From NCBI GenBank assembly GCA_022836915.1, contig CP094668.1, forward strand, positions 1,302,001 through 1,366,000: DNA of 64,000 bases. The letters are read 5' to 3'. Below are positions 51,980-59,957 of this stretch, in pieces. The first letter of the stretch is position 1. The number at the start of each line of letters is the position of its first letter. The notes beneath the pieces were generated by a model. That model had not been told where the DNA came from. It did no database searches and worked only from the letters and a program-made list of their open reading frames with translations. The stretch comes from Paenibacillus sp. OVF10 (GTDB lineage: Bacteria > Bacillota > Bacilli > Paenibacillales > Paenibacillaceae). Both the position numbers and the translations under genes were made by a program.

Positions 51980-53262
51980 GACACAAGGATGAGCAATGGG
52001 AAAAGGAAATCCAGAAGGGACCGTTTGCGTCGTCTCCTTTTACAGAGGATCACAAGCGAAAGGTGCTTCAACAGGTGGAGTGGATGAAGAAGTCGGAAGA
52101 GGGGAGCAAGGGAGATAGGCCAGAGGACAGTTCCAGGTCATCCAGACCGTTTAGACCGCAAGTAGGCAACGTGTCACACAAGCGCCGCCGTAAAAGAGGG
52201 CCTCTTGTTGCCGGCATGGGTTCGTTGGTTATTGCTGCTGGATTGTTCCTATGGATCTGGGATGATGGACAGCTGGTAAAACCCGTGATCGAGCAGGTCT
52301 ATCCGACAGCAGCGTTACAGTTATCTGATGGTTTGAACACGAATCTGCTAACCGACAAAATGAAAAGAAATGTTGCGACTACGATGCGAGATGATCTGGG
52401 TAAACAGCTGAAGATTACGAAAGTGGGAGACTTGCCTGTGTCCGGCAGAATATATATAGAGGCTGGTAGCGAAAGCGAGAAGGAGTATGCGCAGATATGG
52501 CTCGATGCGACAACAGGAAATCTGCGTGAAGTACAGATGAGACGTGAGATGCAGCCAAGCGAACTGGAACACCGTTATTTGCGTCAAGTTCCATCGCTTT
52601 TGCAAAGTATAGGCAGCACTCCAACGCTTAAACCTGCATCAGTACAACGTTTTGTAAGTATGAAGCAAGGGGAAATGGAGCCGATATCACATACGACATT
52701 ATGGTTAGAAAATGAGACTGGCGATGGTTATGGGGAGATTGTATGGCAACAGGACAAGGCTGTCTCGATCACAGGCGACCTTAGACCTGATCAAGTATCC
52801 CAAGCAGCGCTGACGGATGCCAGAAACGCGATTGAGGCTCTGTCTGGTAAAGCCAATCTTGATCTGGTAAGAGTAAGCCGAAGTAAAGATGATGAACTTG
52901 GCAAGGATACAGTCTTTTTTTCCTTTAAAGATAACTACTTTGTGCAGATGACCGAAGGAAAAGAGGGCTTGGGCTATACCGTAGGGGATGCTAATTATTA
53001 TGAGCAACAAGAAATAGGCAACATCGAAGAGATGGAGGCTTATCATGAAAAATTATATAATATTGATGAGTCTCTTCTTAGAGAAAAAGTGGGGCCAATA
53101 GTTAAGAAGATATTTAACATTGATTTTGACGCCTATAAACTACACAGAAATGTTGAGCAATTGGGAGTCGTCACATTTGAACTGGAGTCGAGCACCGATG
53201 TTTTTCAGGTTGAATACAGGGAAGATGGACGGATCAAGATGATCACCAGAGGCGAGTTATAG
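51976..53262 (+). CDS. Putative anti-sigma factor, membrane protein
   Basis: 428 residues. A charged cytoplasmic N-terminus of about 75 residues, one membrane helix (GPLVAGMGSLVIAAGLFLWIW) and a long extracellular part of mostly helices and strands with no named domain that I recognise. The ATG overlaps the sigma-factor stop, indicating coupled translation. This arrangement supports an anti-sigma role, but no conserved zinc-type anti-sigma motif is visible. Confidence 0.82.
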   Translation: MRHKDEQWEKEIQKGPFASSPFTEDHKRKVLQQVEWMKKSEEGSKGDRPEDSSRSSRPFRPQVGNVSHKRRRKRGPLVAGMGSLVIAAGLFLWIWDDGQLVKPVIEQVYPTAALQLSDGLNTNLLTDKMKRNVATTMRDDLGKQLKITKVGDLPVSGRIYIEAGSESEKEYAQIWLDATTGNLREVQMRREMQPSELEHRYLRQVPSLLQSIGSTPTLKPASVQRFVSMKQGEMEPISHTTLWLENETGDGYGEIVWQQDKAVSITGDLRPDQVSQAALTDARNAIEALSGKANLDLVRVSRSKDDELGKDTVFFSFKDNYFVQMTEGKEGLGYTVGDANYYEQQEIGNIEEMEAYHEKLYNIDESLLREKVGPIVKKIFNIDFDAYKLHRNVEQLGVVTFELESSTDVFQVEYREDGRIKMITRGEL

Positions 53263-53321
53263 GGCTTGATCTTACGTGTTACAATTTACTTCATAGATGG
53301 AATGGGTATAAGGAGATAACG

Positions 53322-53780
53322 ATGAAATATTTGGTGAGTTCATGTCTGGCAGGGGTAGCTTGCCGTTACAATGGAACAGCGAGCCTGGATGAGAAGATTC
53401 AGGAGCTGGTGGAGCAGGAGCAGGCTAAGATGGTATGTCCGGAGCTGCTTGGCGGATTCTCCACTCCACGGGAACCGGCTGAAATTATCGGTGGCACGGG
53501 CAAGGACGTACTGGCAGGCACTGCAAAAGTGATCGAGAAAAGCGGCAAGGACGTCACAGAGCTGTATATCAAGGGAGCCTATCAGACGCTCGAATGGGCC
53601 AAAAAATTGAATGTATCGTGTGTGGTACTGAAGGAGTTTAGTCCGTCCTGTGGTACACAGATGATCTATGATGGGAATTTTGCCAATCACAAGGTCACTG
53701 GAGAAGGTGTCACCTCAGCATTGCTGAGACAAGAAGGATATACCGTCATTTCTGAAAATGAATGGATGAATCAATTGTAA
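53322..53780 (+). CDS. DUF523 family protein
   Basis: 152 residues with the family motifs SSCLAGVACRYNG, VCPELLGGFSTPREPAEI, and LKEFSPSCGT, with several conserved cysteines. Found across bacteria, often fused to DUF1722; function uncertain though a role in thiouridine metabolism or metal binding has been suggested. AAGGAGAT lies before the ATG. Confidence 0.9.
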   Translation: MKYLVSSCLAGVACRYNGTASLDEKIQELVEQEQAKMVCPELLGGFSTPREPAEIIGGTGKDVLAGTAKVIEKSGKDVTELYIKGAYQTLEWAKKLNVSCVVLKEFSPSCGTQMIYDGNFANHKVTGEGVTSALLRQEGYTVISENEWMNQL

Positions 53781-53938
53781 ACTTCATGTGTGAGATTATG
53801 CCGTCTAGGAGAAGATTTATGTCCTGCAGCGGCTATTTTCCTTGTTAGGATACAATACTTACTTTTAGAAACTGAGAAACAATAATGTGCGTACTTTTCA
53901 TTTTCGGATATAGATTCTAAACTAATACTTACTTAAGT

Positions 53939-53950
53939 AAATCAAAAACT
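53939..53950 (+). promoter_or_regulatory. 12-bp palindrome upstream of the nitroreductase gene
   Basis: TTACTTAAGTAA, self-complementary, 50 bases before the gene. A related AATACTTACTT occurs earlier (about 53855-53865). This resembles HxlR- or MarR-type sites that control redox enzymes, but no regulator gene lies directly beside it. Confidence 0.5.
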
Positions 53951-54000
53951 AGAGACTGACGATTCAACATAAAAAATATATAAAAAGGACGTGGAGTTTC

Positions 54001-54678
54001 ATGGAAGTTACAGCAAAGTCAAAGACAAAGGAAGACATCTTAAAAGCTTATCATTTCCGGCATGCAACAAAGATATTTGATGATACCCGCAAAATCTCGG
54101 ATGAGGATTTCCAATTTATATTGGAAACAGGCAGATTATCTCCAAGTTCCATTGGTCTTGAACCGTGGAAGTTTCTGATTGTACAAAATCCAAACCTGCG
54201 TAAGCGTCTGTCCGAAGTCTCTTCCGGCGCTCAAAAACAATTGGCAACAGCAAGCCATTTTGTTGTTATTTTGGCCCGATCAGATGCCAGTTATAATTCT
54301 CCTTATGCGGAGTACATGTTGAAGGAAACAAAGGGAATGCCAAATAACGTATTTGAACTAACAAGTGAGGCTTATGGAAAGTTCCAAAATAACCAGAAAA
54401 TTCTGGATAATCCACGATCATTATTCGACTGGGCATCCAAACAGACGTATATTGCACTCGGCAACATGATGACGGCGGCAGCTCAAATCGAGATTGATTC
54501 TTGTCCAATCGAAGGTTTCAGCCGTGAGGACGTCCACCGTATTATGGAAGAAGAGGGCTTGCTGGAAAATGGCGCATGGGGCGTCTCTATGATGGCAGCC
54601 TTCGGTTATCGGGCAGAGGAGCCCGCGCGTGAGAAGTCCCGACAATCCGTTGAGAAAATCACTCAATGGATTAACTGA
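54001..54678 (+). CDS. NAD(P)H-dependent nitroreductase family protein
   Basis: 225 residues. FMN-binding fold of the NfsB/YfkO group: FRHATKIFDD, LETGRLSPSSIGLEPWKFLIVQNP, AHFVVILARSD-like AS HFVV region, and C-terminal GAWGVSMMAAFGYRAEEP. Probably reduces nitro compounds or quinones. AAAGGACGTGG lies before the ATG. It ends with a terminator shared with nothing else on the plus strand. Confidence 0.92.
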   Translation: MEVTAKSKTKEDILKAYHFRHATKIFDDTRKISDEDFQFILETGRLSPSSIGLEPWKFLIVQNPNLRKRLSEVSSGAQKQLATASHFVVILARSDASYNSPYAEYMLKETKGMPNNVFELTSEAYGKFQNNQKILDNPRSLFDWASKQTYIALGNMMTAAAQIEIDSCPIEGFSREDVHRIMEEEGLLENGAWGVSMMAAFGYRAEEPAREKSRQSVEKITQWIN

Positions 54679-54756
54679 ATTCAGCATGGATTCAACTTGA
54701 ATTCAAAAACAATTAGCTAAGATCTAACATTATAGATCAGGATCAAAGCATACTCG

Positions 54757-54810
54757 AAACAGCCCGATATTTTCCACATGCTAGAAGGGTGGAGAGGGCT
54801 GTTTTTCTTT
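54757..54810 (+). terminator. Terminator after the nitroreductase gene
   Basis: AACAGCCC (54758-54765) pairs with GGGCTGTT (54796-54803) across a 30-base loop, then T5CTTTTT. Confidence 0.75.
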
Positions 54811-54824
54811 TTATAAAAAAGAAC

Positions 54825-54853
54825 TTGAAAATACATAGATGTCTATGTATAAT
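54825..54853 (+). promoter_or_regulatory. MarR gene promoter with operator in the spacer
   Basis: -35 TTGAAA (54825-54830), 17-bp spacer, consensus -10 TATAAT (54848-54853). The operator ATACATAGATGTCTATGTAT (54831-54850) fills the spacer; its arms are perfectly complementary except for the two central bases. Transcription should begin at about 54860, the ATG itself. Confidence 0.75.
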
Positions 54854-54859
54854 GAGGTC

Positions 54860-55282
54860 ATGCCTAAATACAACGCAATTGCACTGATTGCAAGAATCAG
54901 GGACCATGTCAACAAACGGATTGTACACGAATTGGAACAGCATGAGGTAACAGGGATTGTTCCTTCTCATGGAGATGTATTGATGTTCTTGTACCGGGAA
55001 GAGACGCTGTCGATCAAGATGTTGGCTGAACGTGTTCAACGCACGCAACCAACGGTAACGGTACTTGTCAACAAGCTTGAGAAGCTTGGCTATGTTGAAC
55101 GTAGCAAGAGTGCCGAAGATAGCCGAGTGACGATGATTCGCCTAACCGAACAGGGGAAGCGACTCGAACCGATCTTCCATCAGGTATCAGAGCAGATTAA
55201 TGACATCATCTATAGTGGCCTGTCCGATGAACAGTCGGAGCAATTGGAGAGCTTGCTGTCCATTATTGTCCGAAAGTTATAA
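54860..55282 (+). CDS. MarR family transcriptional regulator
   Basis: 140 residues. Winged helix with LSIKMLAERVQRTQPTVTVLVNKLEKLGYVERSKSAEDSRVTMIRLTEQG, the classic MarR DNA-binding motif including the DSRxxxxxLT wing. The ATG at 54860 lies 6 bases after the -10 box and has no ribosome binding site; an in-frame ATG at 54839 lies inside the operator and upstream of the -10. The operator over its promoter recurs before the quinone reductase gene, so it likely represses both. The ligand could be a quinone or electrophile. Confidence 0.9.
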   Translation: MPKYNAIALIARIRDHVNKRIVHELEQHEVTGIVPSHGDVLMFLYREETLSIKMLAERVQRTQPTVTVLVNKLEKLGYVERSKSAEDSRVTMIRLTEQGKRLEPIFHQVSEQINDIIYSGLSDEQSEQLESLLSIIVRKL

Positions 55283-55361
55283 TGAATGAACTCTTCTGTC
55301 TGCAACCCTTCCAGATTTGACTGGGGTGGAGGCAGAGGAGCCAAAATATTTTTTTACCCAT

Positions 55362-55381
55362 ATACATAGATATCTATGTAT
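55362..55381 (+). promoter_or_regulatory. Perfect 20-bp palindromic operator
   Basis: ATACATAGATATCTATGTAT is its own reverse complement. It matches the operator in the MarR promoter in 19 of 20 positions and lies 67 bases before the oxidoreductase ATG. Confidence 0.8.
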
Positions 55382-55448
55382 GTGGGAACGTATCAATGTA
55401 ACCCATTTTCGCAACCTAACTCAAACCAAACCTGGAGGGATTCACACT

Positions 55449-56029
55449 ATGAAACATCTTATCGTATATGCTCACCCGCACACAGACAGCTTGAATAACG
55501 CAATCCTCAATACTGCTGTAGAAGCTCTCGAAGCTCAAGGCCATGAAGTAGTCGTTCGTGACTTGTACAAGCTTGGATTCCAACCCGTACTGACTGAAGC
55601 TGACACAGCTTCCATGCGTGCAGGACAGACACCACAGGATATCGCTGCAGAGCAACAGTTTGTTACAGATGCAGAAGCCATTACATTCATCTATCCGATC
55701 TGGTGGACAGGTCTTCCTGCCATTATCAAAGGATATGTTGACCGTGTATTCGCCTATGGTTTTGCGTATGCAGCAGGTGAAGCGGGTATCGAGAAATTGC
55801 TGACAGGCAAAAAGGCCTCATCATCAACACACATGGTACACCAAGTGAAATTTATGATCAAATTGGCATGACTGCTGGACTGAAATTAACTTCAGACGTA
55901 GGTATCTTCGATTTTGTAGGCATTGAAGCCGTAGATCATCTGCTCTTTGGAAGTATTGGATACCTGGATGCACCTGCATATCAAGCCATGTTGGATCAGG
56001 TTAAACAAACAGTTACAACCAAATTCTAA
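55449..56029 (+). CDS. NAD(P)H oxidoreductase, flavodoxin-like (one frame break)
   Basis: About 193 residues after repair of one missing G near 55818 (LTGKKGLIINTHGTP is restored). Flavodoxin-like fold of the NQO1/MdaB/KefF group: LIVYAHPHTDSLNNAIL (FMN/FAD loop), VVVRDLYKLGF, FIYPIWWTGLPAIIKGYVDRVFAYGFAY. Reduces quinones by two electrons. GGAGGG lies 9 bases before the ATG. Controlled by the MarR protein via the palindrome upstream, as inferred from the shared operator. Confidence 0.9.
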
Positions 56030-56069
56030 TATAGATGTTGGTTCCCTATAGGGATTCCATATGATACCA

Positions 56070-56101
56070 GACCGACTCGATCATGAGTCGGTTTGTTTGT
56101 T
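56070..56101 (+). terminator. Terminator after the oxidoreductase gene
   Basis: ACCGACTC pairs with GAGTCGGT (loop GATCAT), then TTGTTTGTT. Confidence 0.8.
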
Positions 56102-56108
56102 CATGTGT

Positions 56109-56136
56109 TTGCAAAATGGATGAAAGGGGGTATAAT
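56109..56136 (+). promoter_or_regulatory. Promoter of the ArsR gene, predicted leaderless
   Basis: -35 TTGCAA (56109-56114), 16-bp spacer, consensus -10 TATAAT (56131-56136). The ATG lies 7 bases after the -10, so transcription should start at or beside it. Confidence 0.65.
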
Positions 56137-56143
56137 CGTACCC

Positions 56144-56455
56144 ATGGAACCTATACTTATATTCAAAGCGTTATCGAACGAGACACGTAGACAAATCTTG
56201 TTGTGGCTCAAAAACCCGGAGCAACACTTTCCACCGCTGGAACTATCTCAGCATCCGGATGGTGGCAAGAACGGAATCTGTGTTGGCACGATTCAAGTGA
56301 AGGCTGGACTGGCTCAGTCGGTTATCTCCAGTTATCTGCTGACCATGCTCAAGGCAGGGTTGCTGCTCTCCGAGCGAAGAGGACAATGGACGTATTATCG
56401 GCGCAACGAGGAGACAATCCGTCAGTTTGCTGAATACGTGCAGAACGAGTTATAA
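56144..56455 (+). CDS. ArsR-type winged-helix regulator
   Basis: 103 residues. MEPILIFKALSNETRRQILLWL is the typical ArsR N-terminus; then VKAGLAQSVISSYLLTMLKAGLL (recognition helix) and RRGQWTYYRRNEE (wing). No obvious metal-site cysteines, apart from one in GICVG, so the signal may not be a metal. The ATG has no ribosome binding site nearby. The luciferase-like monooxygenase gene 160 bases downstream is a plausible target. Confidence 0.85.
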   Translation: MEPILIFKALSNETRRQILLWLKNPEQHFPPLELSQHPDGGKNGICVGTIQVKAGLAQSVISSYLLTMLKAGLLLSERRGQWTYYRRNEETIRQFAEYVQNEL

Positions 56456-56614
56456 GCCGGATGCCGGAACGGAAGCTAGGATGCACATGTAGGCAGGGAT
56501 TCCGTCCGGATGTAAACGGCTAGTTTATCATCACATCACCCTATCCAGTTGTGATTTAATTAATCTATATATCTGGATATACAAAAATATAATCATCGAG
56601 GAGATTAAACGATA

Positions 56615-57649
56615 ATGACTACAGAAAATACAGCTTCATTCCATAAAGAACATATTAATGATGTTAAGCTTTCCATCCTGGATCTGGCTCCCGTCGTTGT
56701 GGGTGCAACACCTGCTGATGCTTTGCGCAACAGCCTGGATCTGGCACAGCATGCTGAGCGTTGGGGATATCACCGTTACTGGGTAGCTGAACATCACAAC
56801 ATGCCGGGTATTGCTTCTTCCGCAACTTCGGTCGTTATTGGATATCTGGCTGGTGGAACCAAAACGATTCGTCTGGGTTCAGGAGGCATCATGCTGCCTA
56901 ACCATGCACCGCTTGTCATCGCTGAGCAGTTCGGCACACTGGAATCCTTGTATCCTGGCAGAATTGACCTGGGACTGGGTCGCGCACCAGGGAGTGACCG
57001 CCGTACATCGCTTGCACTACGCAAAGATCTGAACAGTGGGGAAGATTTCCCTGAGCTTTTGGCAGAACTTAGAGCATACTTTGATGCTTCGGCGACATCT
57101 TATCATGCACCTGTTCGCGCAGTTCCTGGAGAAGGATTGAATATTCCAATTTATCTCTTGGGGTCCAGTGATTTCAGTGCACGTCTGGCAGGTCAGCTGG
57201 GATTGCCGTTTGCTTTTGCCAGCCACTTCTCGCCCGATTACACCCGTATTGCACTGGAGACGTATCGAAACAATTTCCAACCATCTGATAGCTTGAAGGA
57301 GCCACATGTGATTGTTGGTGTCAACGCTGTTGTTGCGGATACAGACGAGGAAGCAGCATGGCTGGGTACAACGATGCAACAGCAGTTCCTGAACATTATT
57401 CGCGGCACAACGGGATTGGTACAGCCTCCGACAGAGATGGAAGGCAAATGGACGGATCGTGAGAAAGCTGGTGTTGAGCAGACGCTGAAGGCAGCTGTTA
57501 ATGGTTCGCCAGAAACCGTACGTGGACAGTTGGAATCCTTCATTCGGCAGACGCAGGCAGATGAGCTGATCATTACGTCGATGATCTATGATCATAAGGC
57601 ACGTCTGCATTCCTATGAGTTAATCGCACAATTGGCGGGAAAAGCTTAA
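56615..57649 (+). CDS. LLM class flavin-dependent oxidoreductase
   Basis: 344 residues. Bacterial luciferase-like monooxygenase fold: [97 protein letters not shown], the signature of the MsnO8/YhbW-like subgroup. Oxidises an unknown organic substrate with reduced flavin and oxygen. AGGAGAT precedes the ATG. Confidence 0.95.
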   Translation: MTTENTASFHKEHINDVKLSILDLAPVVVGATPADALRNSLDLAQHAERWGYHRYWVAEHHNMPGIASSATSVVIGYLAGGTKTIRLGSGGIMLPNHAPLVIAEQFGTLESLYPGRIDLGLGRAPGSDRRTSLALRKDLNSGEDFPELLAELRAYFDASATSYHAPVRAVPGEGLNIPIYLLGSSDFSARLAGQLGLPFAFASHFSPDYTRIALETYRNNFQPSDSLKEPHVIVGVNAVVADTDEEAAWLGTTMQQQFLNIIRGTTGLVQPPTEMEGKWTDREKAGVEQTLKAAVNGSPETVRGQLESFIRQTQADELIITSMIYDHKARLHSYELIAQLAGKA

Positions 57650-57702
57650 TCTTCATTTTTTAGCGTAAAAGCTGGCTTAATGGTAGGGTATAGCTATAAA
57701 TT

Positions 57703-57736
57703 TACGGTTCGTCTCCCAGTGAGGCGAGCCGTTTTT
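57703..57736 (+). terminator. Terminator after the monooxygenase gene
   Basis: ACGGTTCGTCTC pairs imperfectly with GAGGCGAGCCGT, then T5. Confidence 0.75.
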
Positions 57737-57962
57737 GAATAGGGAGAATTTGCAAATGTTTCGTGTGGGGCAGAAGACTCATTTTGGGGTAAAATGACTT
57801 TACCGGTTTAATTTGAAACGGTTAATCAGCACCATACGTATAAATCCAGAGTGTTATACATATGTTGGCTTGTACAAGGTACTTTTTTATTCGTGTGTAG
57901 GGCATTTATCTAGCTTAATAGTTAAGTTTTGATTAAGGGTCATAAGAGAGGACGACACGCCT

Positions 57963-59123
57963 ATGGAGCAACCTGAGCAACCCCGCGTTTGGCCGGAGCG
58001 GTTCAAGCGATTTTTTCTTAACAACAAGTTTGTGCTATTTCTGCTAATTCTGCTGTTGGTGGGACTGAACGTGATGGTTCTGACCAAAGTATCCTTTGTT
58101 CTTCATCCGCTAGCAGTACTCATCAAAACCATTGTACTTCCTATTATTCTGTCAGGAATACTCTATTATCTGCTGAATCCGATTGTGGATGTGATGGAAA
58201 GGTGGAAAATCAAGCGTGGCTGGTCCATTCTGATCCTGTATCTTGCGATTGGAGGCATTCTGACAGTCGTAGTATTGGCGGTCATTCCGGTTGTGCGTAA
58301 CCAGATTGTGGGGCTGATTGAAAATTTCCCAACGTACAGTGAGACGGTAAAACAGCAGTTTGAGGAGCTTACGGGCAGTAAATTGTTCGGTCAGTTCCAG
58401 GAAACGGTGAATCTGAATTCGCAGGACTGGTGGGGAACAATCTCCCAAAAGGCTACTGAAATTCTGAACTCGACCTGGACCAAATTGGGCGGATTCCTCG
58501 GAGCTTTCACGGAGACCGTGCTGTCCATCGTAACGGTTCCGTTCATTCTGTTCTATCTGCTGAAAGACGGCAAAAAGCTACCAGCGAAGATTCTGTCTTT
58601 CCTGCCAATCAAGAGTCGTACGGGTGCAATGCATGTACTGGAAGACATCAATCACCAGATCAGTTCATTCATTCGTGGACAGATTATCGTCAGCTTCTGC
58701 ATCGGTATTCTGCTCTACATCGGTTATATGGTCATTGGTCTGGATTATGCATTGATTCTTGCAATTATTGCATCGTTCACAAGTGTTGTTCCGTATCTGG
58801 GACCTGCAATTGCGATTACACCAGCATTAATCGTGGCACTTGTCACTTCGCCGGTGATGCTGCTGAAGATGGTCGCCGTATGGACGATCGTACAGTTAAT
58901 CGAAGGTAAATTCATCTCACCACAGATCATGGGCAAAACGCTGAAGATTCATCCCATCACGATTATCTTTGTCATTTTGACTTCGGGTAATCTGTTTGGA
59001 GTCGTGGGCATTCTGCTCGCTGTTCCAGGATACGCGGTGCTGAAAGTATGTGTATCGCATATCTTCAACTGGTTCAAGGACAGATCCGGCCTGTACGATC
59101 CAAACAAGAACAATCTTTTATAA
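57963..59123 (+). CDS. AI-2E family transporter
   Basis: 386 residues, about eight membrane helices in the typical layout: two at the N-terminus ([39 protein letters not shown]), a soluble loop, then [11 protein letters not shown] and the conserved [34 protein letters not shown] and [18 protein letters not shown]. Members transport ions or small organic molecules; an autoinducer-2 role is not shown for most. Single gene. No clear ribosome binding site: the bases before the ATG read GAGAGGACGACACGCCT, so GAGAGG at about 14 bases is the best candidate. Confidence 0.93.
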   Translation: MEQPEQPRVWPERFKRFFLNNKFVLFLLILLLVGLNVMVLTKVSFVLHPLAVLIKTIVLPIILSGILYYLLNPIVDVMERWKIKRGWSILILYLAIGGILTVVVLAVIPVVRNQIVGLIENFPTYSETVKQQFEELTGSKLFGQFQETVNLNSQDWWGTISQKATEILNSTWTKLGGFLGAFTETVLSIVTVPFILFYLLKDGKKLPAKILSFLPIKSRTGAMHVLEDINHQISSFIRGQIIVSFCIGILLYIGYMVIGLDYALILAIIASFTSVVPYLGPAIAITPALIVALVTSPVMLLKMVAVWTIVQLIEGKFISPQIMGKTLKIHPITIIFVILTSGNLFGVVGILLAVPGYAVLKVCVSHIFNWFKDRSGLYDPNKNNLL

Positions 59124-59202
59124 CCAAAGTGGCAAGTTCCAATGGATAGTTAATCAGAAGATTTAGTCACTTTTTATTTTTTGTACAAAACGGTACCCTT
59201 AC

Positions 59203-59254
59203 CAAGAAGAACCCCCGTCCATCGGCAAATAGCCGAGAGGCGGGGTTCTTCTTC
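59203..59254. terminator. Bidirectional terminator between convergent genes
   Basis: AAGAAGAACCCCCG pairs with CGGGGTTCTTCTT with an inner CGGC/GCCG stem. Serves the AI-2E gene and the leftward ArsR gene. Confidence 0.88.
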
Positions 59255-59275
59255 ATGAACAAGCTTGGCTGCTGC

Positions 59276-59647
59276 CTAGCTGTGTTTAATATGTTGGAGC
59301 GTTTGCAGGAAAATCTGCTCAATATGAGTATCATCCAGAGAGTAGTACACCGTCTTGCCTTCCTTGCGCCGCTTGACGATCCGCATGTTGCGGAGAGAAC
59401 GCAGCTGATGTGAAATGGCCGACTGCCCCATGTCGAGCAGAACCGTCAGGTCATGAACACATAATTCCTTCTGTAACAGTGCATCAATAATACGTAGACG
59501 TGTGGGGTCGCTGAATGCCTTGAACCAATCTGCCATCTCGGAAGACGTCTCCCGATCTATGAGTGAAGTGCGAATCGTCTGCACGTCGGCTTCAGTACCT
59601 GAGCAGGCTGCATCACATTCGCTTGGTGCTTTAACCGGTTGTTCCAT
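59276..59647 (-). CDS. ArsR/SmtB metal-sensing repressor (CzrA/CadC-like)
   Basis: 123 residues. The winged helix is LCVHDLTVLLDMGQSAISHQLRSLRN, and ends with the alpha-5 metal-site pattern DxHx10HxxH (DDTHIEQIFLQTLQHIKHS), the zinc/cobalt site of CzrA and SmtB. The N-terminal tail has two cysteines (ECDAAC), as in CadC-type cadmium/lead sensors. Divergent from a Zn/Cd-type P-ATPase gene, with an operator between, so it should repress that gene until metal is bound. Confidence 0.93.
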   Translation of the reverse strand: MEQPVKAPSECDAACSGTEADVQTIRTSLIDRETSSEMADWFKAFSDPTRLRIIDALLQKELCVHDLTVLLDMGQSAISHQLRSLRNMRIVKRRKEGKTVYYSLDDTHIEQIFLQTLQHIKHS

Positions 59648-59957
59648 TTCCTATCACCGCCTATGTTAACTCAACATTTTGCATAATTCGATTTAACCAT
59701 GTGTAAGTACATTGTTGATTGGAATTCACTGGTTCTGATTTATGCAAAAGTTTAACTATAGCTCTATTATATCCAAAACCCGCCTAAAGCGAAATGATTA
59801 CTATTAGCATAATCTGTATGAAAAATCAACAACGATTGTTGACACTCATGTTTAGGCGTGCATATAATAGGGGTAACCAAACATATGAATGAGTGCTCAT
59901 ATATTGAATGCAATTGAAATATAACATCGTTTTTGTACTGCAAAGGGGAGAATTCAC
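59648..59957. other. Divergent regulatory region of the metal resistance pair
   Basis: 310 bases. The right part has the cadA promoter and operator described separately. The left part should carry the repressor's own promoter; TGCATAATT near its start is AT-rich, but I see no confident -35/-10 pair. Confidence 0.5.
59839..59902 (+). promoter_or_regulatory. cadA promoter with ArsR/SmtB operator
   Basis: Consensus -35 TTGACA (59839-59844), 18-bp spacer, consensus -10 TATAAT (59863-59868). Downstream of the start site lies the palindrome ATATGAATGAGTGCTCATAT (59883-59902), which has the TATGA...TCATA form of CzrA/SmtB operators. Confidence 0.78.
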
